Positions 16,101 to 22,121 of a stretch of DNA of 34,574 nucleotides are shown piece by piece (position 1 is the first letter of the stretch; each line of letters starts with the position of its first letter). The notes under the pieces were generated by a model. That model saw only the letters and a list, made by a program, of their open reading frames with translations, made no database searches and was not told where the DNA came from. Position numbers and translations under genes: made by a program. This DNA comes from Streptomyces lateritius (GTDB taxonomy: Bacteria > Actinomycetota > Actinomycetes > Streptomycetales > Streptomycetaceae), in NCBI RefSeq assembly GCF_014649715.1, contig NZ_BMTO01000020.1, positions 1-34,574 on the forward strand, read 5' to 3'.

Positions 16101-16796
16101 GAGCGGCAGGCGCCTGTCGAAGCCGCCGAGCTCCTCGAAGACGTCGCGGCGTACGAGCATGCCGGCGCTGGAGACGGAGAGGACGGAGCGGACCTGGTCG
16201 TGCTGGCCCTGGTCCTGCTCGCGGCGGTCGAGGCCGGTCCAGCGGCGGCCGCTGCGGGCGATGGAGACGCCGGCCTCGAGCAGTTGCTTGCGGTCGTACC
16301 AGCCGCGCAGCTTGGGTCCGACCACGGCGGCGTAGGTGTCCGAGTCGGCGACGCGCAGCAGTTCGGCGAGCGCGTCGGGTTCGGGGGCGCAGTCGTCGTG
16401 GAGCAGCCAGAGCCACTGCACGGGCTCGCCGTGCGGGAGTTCGGGCAGGTCGTAGGCGTCGTCGCTCCAGGTCCTGCTGACGGGGTCCCAGCCGCTGGGG
16501 CGCTTCAGATACGGGAGCTCCTCGGGTCCGAGCGCGGGCGCCGTCCGGACGGCCTCCTCGACGGCGGCGCCGAAGCCCGTACGGCGTGCGAGGTGCAGCA
16601 CCCGGTCGGGGCCGATCGCGTCGGCGAGGAGCTGCGCGGAGTCGTCGGCGCTGCCGGTGTCGGCGGCGACGACGTTCTGCACGGGGCGTTCCTGGGCGAG
16701 CAGCCCGGCGAGGGCGTCCGGCAGCCAGCGGGCGCCGTCGTGGGCGACGATCACGGCGGTGACGACGTGTCGCGGAAACTCGGGAGTTGAGGACAT
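13131..16796 (-). CDS. Very large family 2 glycosyltransferase membrane protein with Gln/Tyr-rich tail
   Basis: 1221 residues. Residues 1 to ~300 form a GT-A fold GT2 domain: VTAVIVAHDGARWLPDALAGL at the start, HDDCAPEPDAL as the nucleotide-sugar/metal motif, and MRDDVDLCWRAHSAGHRVLVAPDAVLRHAEA as the acceptor-side motif. From ~430 to ~810 there are about a dozen hydrophobic helices, then an extracytoplasmic beta-rich region (~850-1040) and one last helix near 1050. The final 121 residues (1101-1221, DNA 13131-13496) are built from QQ, QY, YDQQG and GYPQQ-type units and should be disordered. It is coupled to a DUF5719 gene. Likely transfers a sugar in wall-glycan assembly; donor and acceptor are unknown. 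Confidence 0.88.
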   Translation of the reverse strand: MSSTPEFPRHVVTAVIVAHDGARWLPDALAGLLAQERPVQNVVAADTGSADDSAQLLADAIGPDRVLHLARRTGFGAAVEEAVRTAPALGPEELPYLKRPSGWDPVSRTWSDDAYDLPELPHGEPVQWLWLLHDDCAPEPDALAELLRVADSDTYAAVVGPKLRGWYDRKQLLEAGVSIARSGRRWTGLDRREQDQGQHDQVRSVLSVSSAGMLVRRDVFEELGGFDRRLPLMRDDVDLCWRAHSAGHRVLVAPDAVLRHAEASARERRTVDCAGRSVTNPHRVDKAGAVYTLLANTRGAALPYVLVRLVLGTLLRTLAYLVGKVPGQAVDEVMGLFGTLLRPEKILAARKRRKNPAVTASELRPLFPPPGATVRATAEQIVANFGGSDADAGGSRHGVVESGPGGDDADFLEIEQFARLKKIVRKPGPVLFALLLLVSVVACRGLFGGGSLAGGALLPAPDSVGDLWDRYADAWHAIGTGGTQTAPPYLAVLAGLSALFLGSTSFALTLLLVCSVPLAGFTAYFAARPIVESRLLRAWGAIAYAFLPAVTGALAAGRLGTAVLAIMLPLMARAAVAAHGLTGQARGSWRATWAYTFLLTFTTAFTPIVWPLAVVLGVAVLVLRRGDITAYGLRFLATVGTPVLVLAPWSLSLLTSPAAFLREAGLDIRTGTASALDLLGISPGGPGTTAGLLLVGIVLAALAALLREERQFAVRAAWAAALAGLLFAALSNGAGGTGWAGPATLVYGAALLAAGMIGAEGGRTRVAAHGFGWRQPVAALIALAAALGPVVAAATWMIGGADGPLTRRDPVQVPAFVAEESDTRDQPRTLVLGGTSPGEVAYTLVRGSGARLGDAELAAADGGDPRLDKVVAHLVAGSGADQTEELSGFAIRYVLVRDGAPRQMSRVLDATPGLSRLSQLDGSALWRVDREVARATITLPGAKTADAAVKPVAVAAGPVEAHTTVPAGPAGRVLRIADRADEGWTATLDGKELKKTTVDGWAQGFELPTGGGRLDLTYDEPLTHSLWIWTQAGLALVLLVLALPGRRREIDDDLPEEEVVIPAQAMEGDGRRARRLRAAAEAEAASTAVEEQTPEPAAVPEQQTYAAEDWRQQPRQQQPQEQYAQQGHPHQYPEYAADPYQQGYDQQQYQQQYDQQGHPQQYDQQGYPQQPYDPYQQQGYDQQPHDHQPHDPQQRYEQQQAYDPYTYGYETEQRPDGSSNQ
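13134..13496 (-). repeat. Imperfect short tandem repeats encoding a Q/Y/G-rich tail
   Basis: The 3' end of the large glycosyltransferase gene consists of short degenerate repeats rich in CAG and TAC codons (seen as CTG and GTA on the plus strand), such as the unit encoding YDQQG, at least six times over 360 bp. Such arrays can change length by slippage. Confidence 0.75.
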
Positions 16797-16885
16797 CGAG
16801 GTACGGGCCCTCCGGCCGGGGGTCGCCCGCGGGGGGCGTGGGTACGTCTCGGACGGGGCCCCACACTAACGGCTGGCAACAGAAT

Positions 16886-16922
16886 GGTCCGCCGCCTGTG
16901 GACAGAGCACAGGAGGCGGACC
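16886..16922 (-). terminator. Terminator downstream of whiB
   Basis: GGTCCGCC-G-CCTGTG (16886-16900) pairs with CACAGG-A-GGCGGACC (16908-16922). The stem is 14 bp with one G/A mismatch and a 7-nt loop. It lies between the whiB stop and the start of the large glycosyltransferase gene. Confidence 0.75.
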
Positions 16923-17026
16923 GTTCGTTGTGTACGGGTGTGCGCGGATTGGCGGGGCGCACGCGCGGGCGCCGGCCGGGGGTGTCCGCCGGGAGTCCGG
17001 CGGGGTGTCCGGCCGGGGGGGTCCTC

Positions 17027-17293
17027 TCAGACCGCGGCCTTCTTCAGTCGGCGGCGTTCACGCTCGGAAAGCCCGCCCCAGATGCCGAATCGCTCGTCGT
17101 TCTGCAGGGCGTATTCGAGGCATTCGGAGCGGACCTCACAGGCGAGGCAGACCTTCTTGGCCTCGCGGGTCGAGCCGCCCTTCTCGGGGAAGAAGGACTC
17201 GGGATCGGTCTGGGCGCACAGCGCGCGCTCCTGCCAGCCGAGTTCCTCGGCGTCCGCGTCCTCGACCAGCAGTTCCTGGAACAACTCGGTCAT
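17027..17293 (-). CDS. whiB: WhiB, developmental iron-sulfur transcription factor
   Basis: 88 residues from the ATG at 17293 (MTELFQELLVED), preceded by GAGGGGC. It is a Wbl protein with four cluster-binding cysteines: Cys26, Cys49, Cys52 and Cys58 (C-x22-C-x2-C-x5-C). The GIWGG turn is at 70-74, and the basic tail ERERRRLKK is proposed to contact DNA. In Streptomyces WhiB acts together with WhiA to stop aerial growth and start sporulation septation, and its mycobacterial orthologue WhiB2 is essential for septation. Size, motif spacing and neighbours (fbiAB, manB) identify WhiB itself rather than another Wbl. Its own promoter lies 73-101 bp upstream; the gene is divergent from the cysteine dioxygenase unit. 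Confidence 0.97.
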   Translation of the reverse strand: MTELFQELLVEDADAEELGWQERALCAQTDPESFFPEKGGSTREAKKVCLACEVRSECLEYALQNDERFGIWGGLSERERRRLKKAAV

Positions 17294-17365
17294 GTGCGCC
17301 CCTCGTCTGTCTTTGCGTCCCCGTGATGTTGCCGCTACCGATTTCGGCCGAACGACACGAGTGAA

Positions 17366-17394
17366 ATTACAAGTTCGTGCTCTGAGCGAGTCAA
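17366..17394 (-). promoter_or_regulatory. whiB vegetative-type promoter
   Basis: On the minus strand TTGACT (17394-17389), a 17-nt spacer and TGTAAT (17371-17366) form a good HrdB-type promoter. The start would be near 17359, giving a ~66-nt 5' UTR. GACAC, the core recognised by WhiA, occurs at 17354-17358 next to the predicted start and again at 17474-17478. Five-base matches are weak evidence. Confidence 0.65.
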
Positions 17395-17425
17395 GCCGGA
17401 ATCTGCTATTGGGCCCGGTATTCAC

Positions 17426-17740
17426 TCTGCGGAACCAAGGCTATGCGGAAAGTGTTCAAATCACCAAAAACCTGACACATGCCACCGGCCTGGCCGCACC
17501 GCCTCCTCTCCGCTTCCTCTCCGAGGAGGGCCGCCCCTCCCCAAGGGGGGACGTCCGAGAAGAGGATCTTGTTGCGATCCAGCCACGGAAGCGATCCGGA
17601 TCACAGTCTGATCACGGACCGGCAGCCGTGTTTACAGGCCCGGCTGCTGCGCCATGTGTCCCGCCTTCCGGCTGCACAAACCTTTCTCCAGACGGGGTGA
17701 CCGGATGAGGTGAAACAATGCCGCCAAATCGGGCATTGAG
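17426..17740. other. Divergent intergenic region between whiB and the cysteine dioxygenase unit
   Basis: About 310 nt without a supported gene. It contains an A-rich patch near 17455-17475, a purine/pyrimidine segment with a CCCC-AA-GGGG hairpin near 17535-17550, and clustered GATC-containing palindromes (for example GATCCGGATC near 17594-17603). These could bind regulators of either flanking unit, but I see no established operator match. Confidence 0.4.
17716..17738 (+). promoter_or_regulatory. Inverted repeat abutting the -35 of the leader-peptide promoter
   Basis: CAATGCC (17716-17722) and GGCATTG (17732-17738) form a perfect 7-bp inverted repeat with a 9-nt spacer. It ends two bases before the TTGACA box at 17741, the expected position for an activator site. 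No known regulator matches it. Confidence 0.5.
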
Positions 17741-17769
17741 TTGACAGTCGGCGCCCCCTGCCGTCACCT
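17741..17769 (+). promoter_or_regulatory. Promoter of the cysteine-leader / cysteine dioxygenase transcript
   Basis: TTGACA (17741-17746) is a perfect -35. A 17-nt spacer puts the -10 at TCACCT (17764-17769), which is poor and fits either a weak or an activator-dependent promoter. The predicted start at about 17776-17778 coincides with the ATG of the leader peptide, implying a leaderless mRNA. Confidence 0.55.
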
Positions 17770-17777
17770 TTGATTCC

Positions 17778-17870
17778 ATGCCAGCGACCTCAGCGCCCTC
17801 CGCGACCCACGCCCGTGGGTTCCGCCGCGCTGTCCAGACGAGCTGTCGCTGTTGCTGTCCCAGCTGTTGA
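17778..17870 (+). CDS. Cysteine-rich leader peptide (probable attenuator) upstream of cysteine dioxygenase
   Basis: 30 codons. The peptide opens MPATSAPSATHARGFRR and ends SCRCCCPSC: Cys at 23, 25, 26, 27 and 30, five of the last eight residues. Ending a short ORF in a run of one scarce amino acid, just ahead of an enzyme for that amino acid, is the hallmark of a sensing leader peptide. No Shine-Dalgarno sequence precedes the ATG and a TTGACA box lies 32 nt upstream of it, so translation is probably leaderless. AGCTG (17841-17845) and CAGCT (17861-17865) could form a hairpin across the Cys codons. The gap to the dioxygenase start is 108 nt. Known precedent: poly-Cys leaderless leaders of mycobacterial sulfur genes. 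Regulation here is inferred. Confidence 0.8.
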   Translation: MPATSAPSATHARGFRRAVQTSCRCCCPSC

Positions 17871-17978
17871 TGCCGTAGCGCTCCAGCCCGCACAGCCTCG
17901 CCTCTCCGCACGGCCTTGCGTTCCGCTTTCCCCCTGATCTGCGACACCCTGCACTTCTGCTGAGGAACCACCGCACCC
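17871..17978 (+). promoter_or_regulatory. Leader-to-gene spacer, candidate attenuation region
   Basis: This 108-nt pyrimidine-rich spacer lies between the Cys leader and cysteine dioxygenase. ACAGC (17892-17896) can pair with GCTGT in the Cys codons (17863-17867), and CCTC near 17897-17905 can pair with the GAGG of the dioxygenase ribosome binding site (17963-17966). Both pairings are short. A start-stop pair (ATG CCG TAG, 17869-17877) overlaps the leader stop. No intrinsic terminator is visible, so control would be translational or Rho-dependent. Confidence 0.4.
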
Positions 17979-18488
17979 ATGAACAGCGACAGCGACCTTC
18001 AGATCGCCGGCGACATCCTCGAGGTCCAGCACCTCCTGCAGCCCGCCCGCGAGCACCCCGCCACCGTGGCCGAGTTCGCCGGCCTCGCCCGCACCATCGC
18101 CGCCGACCGCGCGCAGTGGGCACCCCACGTCGAGTACGACGCCACCACCCGCTGGTACCACCGGCTGCGCACCGGCCCGGGCTACGAGGTCTGGCTGCTG
18201 TCCTGGGTGCCCGGACAGGGCAGCGGGCCGCACGATCACGGCCGCTCGTCCGGCGTACTGACCGTGCTGGAGGGCGAGCTGACGGAGCGTACGGAGCGGG
18301 GCGTGCGGACGCTCGGGGCCGGCGCGCAGCGCGTCTTCGCGCCGGGGTACATCCACGAGGTCGTCAACGACTCCCTCGAACCGGCGGTCAGCCTGCACGT
18401 GTACTTCCCCGGCCTGACCGAGATGCCGATGCACGAATCCTTCCAGGCGCAATGCGCCCCGGCGGCCCCGGTGACCGTGACCGCCTGA
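17979..18488 (+). CDS. Cysteine dioxygenase (cupin, type I)
   Basis: 169 residues. It oxidises L-cysteine with O2 to cysteine sulfinate, the first step in cysteine breakdown, in the cytosol. The iron-binding cupin motif GPHDHGRSSGVLTVLEGEL gives His85 and His87, and APGYIHEVVN gives the third ligand, His126. Upstream RWYHRLR supplies the aromatic/Arg residues that contact substrate in the family. The length is short but typical for bacterial enzymes. The ATG at 17979 has GAGGAA about 11 nt upstream. It follows a Cys-rich leader peptide, which suggests expression responds to cysteine supply. fbiA begins 13 nt after its stop, so the two are probably cotranscribed although functionally unrelated. 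Confidence 0.9.
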   Translation: MNSDSDLQIAGDILEVQHLLQPAREHPATVAEFAGLARTIAADRAQWAPHVEYDATTRWYHRLRTGPGYEVWLLSWVPGQGSGPHDHGRSSGVLTVLEGELTERTERGVRTLGAGAQRVFAPGYIHEVVNDSLEPAVSLHVYFPGLTEMPMHESFQAQCAPAAPVTVTA

Positions 18489-18501
18489 CAGACTGCTCCG
18501 C

Positions 18502-19458
18502 ATGCGCATTGTGGTTCTGGCCGGGGGCATCGGTGGTGCCCGCTTCCTTCGCGGCCTCAAGCAGGCCGCGCCGGACGCGGAGATCACGGTCATCGGCAAC
18601 ACCGGTGACGACATCCATCTCTTCGGGCTGAAGGTCTGCCCCGACCTGGACACGGTGATGTACACCCTCGGCGGTGGGATCAACGAGGAGCAGGGCTGGG
18701 GCCGTGCGGACGAGTCCTTCACGGTCAAGGAAGAGCTCGCGGCGTACGGGGTGGGGCCGGAGTGGTTCGGCCTCGGCGACCGCGACTTCGCCACGCACAT
18801 CGTCCGTACGCAGATGCTGGGCGCCGGCTATCCGCTGAGCGCGGTCACGGAGGCGCTCTGCGCCCGCTGGCAGCCGGGCGTGCGGCTCCTGCCGATGTCC
18901 GACGACCGGGTCGAGACGCATGTCGCCATCGAGGTGGACGGCGAGTCGAGGGCGGTGCACTTCCAGGAGTACTGGGTGAAGCTGCGGGCCTCGGTGGACG
19001 CCCAGGCCGTCGTGCCGGTCGGCGCGGAGGGCGCGAAGCCCGCGCCCGGAGTGCTGGAGGCCGTCGCGGAGGCGGACGTCATCCTCTTCCCGCCGTCGAA
19101 CCCGGTCGTGTCGATCGGCACGATCCTGGCCGTGCCGGGGATCCGCGAGGCGATCGCGGAGGCGGGCGTGCCGGTCGTGGGCCTCTCCCCCATCGTCGGC
19201 GACGCGCCCGTACGCGGCATGGCCGACAAGGTGCTCGCGGCGGTGGGCGTGGAGGCCACGGCGGCGGCGGTGGCGCAGCACTACGGCTCCGGTCTGCTCG
19301 ACGGCTGGCTGGTCGACACGGTCGACGCGGGTACGGTCGCCGACGTCGAGGCGGCGGGCATCCGCTGCCGGGCGGTGCCGCTGATGATGACGGACCTGGA
19401 GGCCACCGTGGCGATGGCCCGTGAGGCGCTGACGCTCGCGGAGGAGGTCCGGGGGTGA
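18502..19458 (+). CDS. fbiA: Phospholactate/phosphoenolpyruvate transferase of F420 synthesis (CofD/FbiA)
   Basis: 318 residues. It transfers a phosphoenolpyruvyl (actinobacteria) or phospholactyl (archaea) group to the deazaflavin Fo, making dehydro-F420-0 or F420-0. The N-terminal MRIVVLAGGIGGARFLRGL is the nucleotide-binding opening of CofD proteins; GNTGDDIHLFGLKVCPDLDTVMYTLGGG is the signature Asp-rich active-site loop. The later VILFPPSNPVVSIGTIL and SPIVGDAPVRGMADK segments also fit. No clear ribosome binding site precedes the ATG, so expression may rely on readthrough of ribosomes from cysteine dioxygenase. fbiB overlaps its end. Same order, next to whiB2, in mycobacteria. Confidence 0.95.
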   Translation: MRIVVLAGGIGGARFLRGLKQAAPDAEITVIGNTGDDIHLFGLKVCPDLDTVMYTLGGGINEEQGWGRADESFTVKEELAAYGVGPEWFGLGDRDFATHIVRTQMLGAGYPLSAVTEALCARWQPGVRLLPMSDDRVETHVAIEVDGESRAVHFQEYWVKLRASVDAQAVVPVGAEGAKPAPGVLEAVAEADVILFPPSNPVVSIGTILAVPGIREAIAEAGVPVVGLSPIVGDAPVRGMADKVLAAVGVEATAAAVAQHYGSGLLDGWLVDTVDAGTVADVEAAGIRCRAVPLMMTDLEATVAMAREALTLAEEVRG

Positions 19459-20873
19459 GGGGTCCTGCTGACGGCACGGGGGAGGCGACGGCGAGCGGCG
19501 GGCCGGAGGTCCTCGGAGGCGGGAGCCGGAGGGGCGCCGACGGTGAAGCTCCGGCCGGTGAGGGTGCGCAGGCCCGGACGGGGCGTTCCTATCGGGTCTG
19601 GGCGCTGGAGGGGATGCCTGAGGTGAGGATGGGGGACGATCTGGCGAAGCTGATCGCCTCCGTCTCACCGGGGCTCATGGACGGGGACGTGCTGCTCGTC
19701 ACGTCGAAGATCGTCAGCAAGGCCGAGGGGCGGGTGATCGCCGCCGACGACCGCGAGGAGGCGATCGACGCCGAGACCGTGCGGGTGGTCGCGCGGCGCG
19801 GGGCGCTTCGGATCGTCGAGAACCGGCAGGGTCTGGTCATGGCCGCGGCCGGGGTCGACGCCTCCAACACCCCTGCCGGGACGGTGCTGTTGCTGCCCGT
19901 CGACCCGGACGCCTCGGCCCGCGCGGTACGTGAAGGGCTGCGGGACGCGCTCGGGGTCGACGTCGGTGTCGTCGTCACGGACACCTTCGGGCGGCCCTGG
20001 CGCAGCGGACTGACCGACGTGGCCATCGGCGCGGCCGGCGTGCGCGTCCTCGACGACCTGCGCGGCGGCACGGACACGTACGGCAATCCGCTCAGCGCGA
20101 CCGTGGTCGCCACCGCCGACGAACTCGCCGCGGCCGGTGACCTCGTGAAGGGCAAGGCGAGCGGGATGCCGGTCGCCGTGGTCCGCGGGCTGCCGCACCT
20201 GGTCGGCGACGTCGAGGAGGGCGCCCGGGCGCTGGTCCGGAGCGCGGCCGACGACATGTTCCGGCTGGGGACCTCGGAGGCCGTACGCGAGGCGGTGACC
20301 CTGCGCCGCACCGTCCGGGAGTTCACCGACGAACCGGTGGACCCCGGTGCCGTACGGCGTGCCGTCGCCGCGGCCGTCACCGCGCCGGCCCCGCACCACA
20401 CCACGCCCTGGCGTTTCGTGCTCCTCGAATCGGCGGAGTCCAGGACCCGGCTGCTCGACGCGATGCGGGACGCCTGGGTGGCGGACCTGCGCCGGGACGG
20501 CAGGCCGGAGGAGTCGATCGCCCGGCGGGTGCGGCGCGGCGACGTGTTGCGCAACGCCCCCTACCTGGTCGTGCCCTGCCTGGTCATGGACGGTTCGCAC
20601 CACTACGGGGACGCGCGCAGGGACACCGCCGAACGCGAGATGTTCGTGGTCGCGGCGGGCGCCGGCGTACAGAACTTCCTGGTGGCGCTGGCCGGGGAAC
20701 GGCTCGGCTCGGCGTGGGTGTCCTCGACGATGTTCTGCCGGGAAGTCGTACGGGAGGTCCTCGGACTCCCGGACGAGTGGGACCCGATGGGCGCGGTGGC
20801 GGTCGGCCACCCGGCGGCGCCGCCGAAGGACAGGCCGGCACGGCAGGCGGGCCGGTTCATCGAGGTGCGCTGA
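19455..20873 (+). CDS. fbiB: Bifunctional F420-0:gamma-glutamyl ligase / dehydro-F420 reductase (FbiB)
   Basis: 472 residues. The GTG start overlaps the fbiA stop by four bases (GTGA), indicating coupling. Residues ~1-45 are a Gly/Ala-rich extension; the CofE-type ligase domain follows (ALEGMPEVRMGDDL, LLVTSKIVSKAEGRV, VVVTDTFGRPWRSGLTDVAIGAAG, a metal/GTP region). From ~280 to the end is an FMN-binding nitroreductase-like domain (RRTVREFTDEPVDPGAVRRAV, TTPWRFVLLES, GAGVQNFLVALAGERLGSAWVSS). In mycobacteria this domain reduces dehydro-F420 while the ligase adds glutamates. It converges with the DNA glycosylase gene, with only 7 nt between stops and no room for a terminator. Confidence 0.95.
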   Translation: MRGPADGTGEATASGGPEVLGGGSRRGADGEAPAGEGAQARTGRSYRVWALEGMPEVRMGDDLAKLIASVSPGLMDGDVLLVTSKIVSKAEGRVIAADDREEAIDAETVRVVARRGALRIVENRQGLVMAAAGVDASNTPAGTVLLLPVDPDASARAVREGLRDALGVDVGVVVTDTFGRPWRSGLTDVAIGAAGVRVLDDLRGGTDTYGNPLSATVVATADELAAAGDLVKGKASGMPVAVVRGLPHLVGDVEEGARALVRSAADDMFRLGTSEAVREAVTLRRTVREFTDEPVDPGAVRRAVAAAVTAPAPHHTTPWRFVLLESAESRTRLLDAMRDAWVADLRRDGRPEESIARRVRRGDVLRNAPYLVVPCLVMDGSHHYGDARRDTAEREMFVVAAGAGVQNFLVALAGERLGSAWVSSTMFCREVVREVLGLPDEWDPMGAVAVGHPAAPPKDRPARQAGRFIEVR

Positions 20874-20880
20874 GCCGCGC

Positions 20881-21882
20881 CTACAGCGCTCCGATGTTCC
20901 CGGGGGTCATCCGGGGCGCGCGACGGGGCGGGATGTGGCCGCTGAGGAGGATGAGGCGGGCCGCGCGGTGGCGCTGGCCCGCGTAGGGCTCCAGAAGGGC
21001 GAGCATGGCGGCGTCGTCGGCGGTGCGATCGCCCGCGAGGGCGTAGCCGACGATGCTCGGCAGGTGGTAGTCGCCGACGCTGACGGCGTCGGGGGAGCCG
21101 TTGCTGCGCTGGACGGTCTCGGCGGAGGTCCACGGGCCGATGCCCGGGATCAACTCCAGCCGCTCCTGGGCCTGCCGGGACTCCATCGAGGCGGCCTCCT
21201 CCATCCGGCGGGCGACCTTGACGGCGCGCAGGATGGTGGCGGCGCGCTTGTTGTCGACGCCGGCGCGGTGCCACTCCCAGGAGGGGATGAGCGACCAGGT
21301 GCGGGCGTCGGGCATCACATGGAGTCGGTCGCCGGGGCCGGGGGCGGGTTCGCCGTACTTCCGTACCAGCAGCCGCCAGGCGCGGTAGGCCTCGTCCGTC
21401 GTGACCTTCTGTTCCAGGATCGAGGGGATCAGCGACTCCATGACCAGGCCGGTGCGGGTCAGCCGGAGGCCGGGGCGGCGGCGGTGGGTGGCGGCGAGGA
21501 GGCGGTGGCGCGGGGTGAAGGCGCCCGGGTCGTCCTCGGCGCCGAGCAGCTGCGGGAGCTGGTCCAGGAGCCACTCGGCGCCCGGGCCCCAGGCCTCGGC
21601 CTCGGCGACGCCCTCGCTCGGGCGCAGGGAGACCCTGAGGGTGCCGGGGCCCACGGGGGTGCGGGTGGCGCGCCAGACGGAGCCGTCGGGGGTCGTACGG
21701 AAGGTGGGGTCGCCGGGGCCGCGGCGGAGCGGGCCGAGAGTGAGACCGAGGTCGGTGGGAGCGTCGGGGGTCCAGCGGCGGGCGAGGCCGGCCGGGGGAT
21801 GGGGCGCCCGGGCGGCGGGTACGGGGACGTGGCCGCCGCGCACAGTGGTGCGGGTGGGACGTGGGAGGAAGCGGCCGGCCAT
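20881..21882 (-). CDS. AlkA-like DNA-3-methyladenine glycosylase
   Basis: 333 residues from the ATG at 21882. The helix-hairpin-helix region ERLELIPGIGPWTSAETVQR (PGIGPW at 246-251) and Asp271 in SVGDYHLP match the HhH-GPD superfamily; by alignment with AlkA, Asp271 takes the place of the catalytic Asp238. The first ~150 residues are Pro/Arg-rich with a beta-like segment, as in AlkA N-terminal domains. It should remove alkylated bases to start base-excision repair. Ribosome binding site is not obvious. Mycobacterial synteny does not include it, so it is a streptomycete addition between fbiB and the amidase. Longer upstream reading lacks homology. Confidence 0.87.
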   Translation of the reverse strand: MAGRFLPRPTRTTVRGGHVPVPAARAPHPPAGLARRWTPDAPTDLGLTLGPLRRGPGDPTFRTTPDGSVWRATRTPVGPGTLRVSLRPSEGVAEAEAWGPGAEWLLDQLPQLLGAEDDPGAFTPRHRLLAATHRRRPGLRLTRTGLVMESLIPSILEQKVTTDEAYRAWRLLVRKYGEPAPGPGDRLHVMPDARTWSLIPSWEWHRAGVDNKRAATILRAVKVARRMEEAASMESRQAQERLELIPGIGPWTSAETVQRSNGSPDAVSVGDYHLPSIVGYALAGDRTADDAAMLALLEPYAGQRHRAARLILLSGHIPPRRAPRMTPGNIGAL

Positions 21883-21999
21883 GGGTACGAGCGTAACGGG
21901 GCGGAGGCCGCGTGGTCGCGGTGCGACCGGCCTCGGGGAGGGCGGAGGGGAGCCGGCCCCGGTGGGCGGGCTGGTGGCCGAGTCCGTGTCCGGCGGCTT

Positions 22000-22061
22000 C
22001 GGCGGAGCGGGGACCTGCGGGGAAGGCCTCAGCGCTCCGGCGGAGCGGGGACCTGCGGGGA
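22000..22061. repeat. 24-bp perfect direct repeat, period 38
   Basis: Two identical 24-bp copies at 22000-22023 and 22038-22061 contain the palindromic core CTCCG/CGGAG next to GGGGACCTGCGGGGA. They lie in the 239-bp gap between the DNA glycosylase start and the amidase stop. No gene is supported in this gap. Confidence 0.7.
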
Positions 22062-22121
22062 GCCGCGTCGGCGGACACGTGGACCTGCCCCGGCGAGCGC
22101 GTAGGGCCGCGCCGAGCGGGG

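Noticed and set aside
17339..17371. BldD operator in the whiB promoter
   Set aside because: TTCACTCGTGTCG resembles parts of the BldD consensus, but the spacing of the AC and GT half-sites does not match.
17479..17700. Short frames in the whiB/cysteine dioxygenase intergenic region
   Set aside because: No ribosome binding site, no promoter linkage and no recognisable composition, unlike the Cys-rich leader at 17778.
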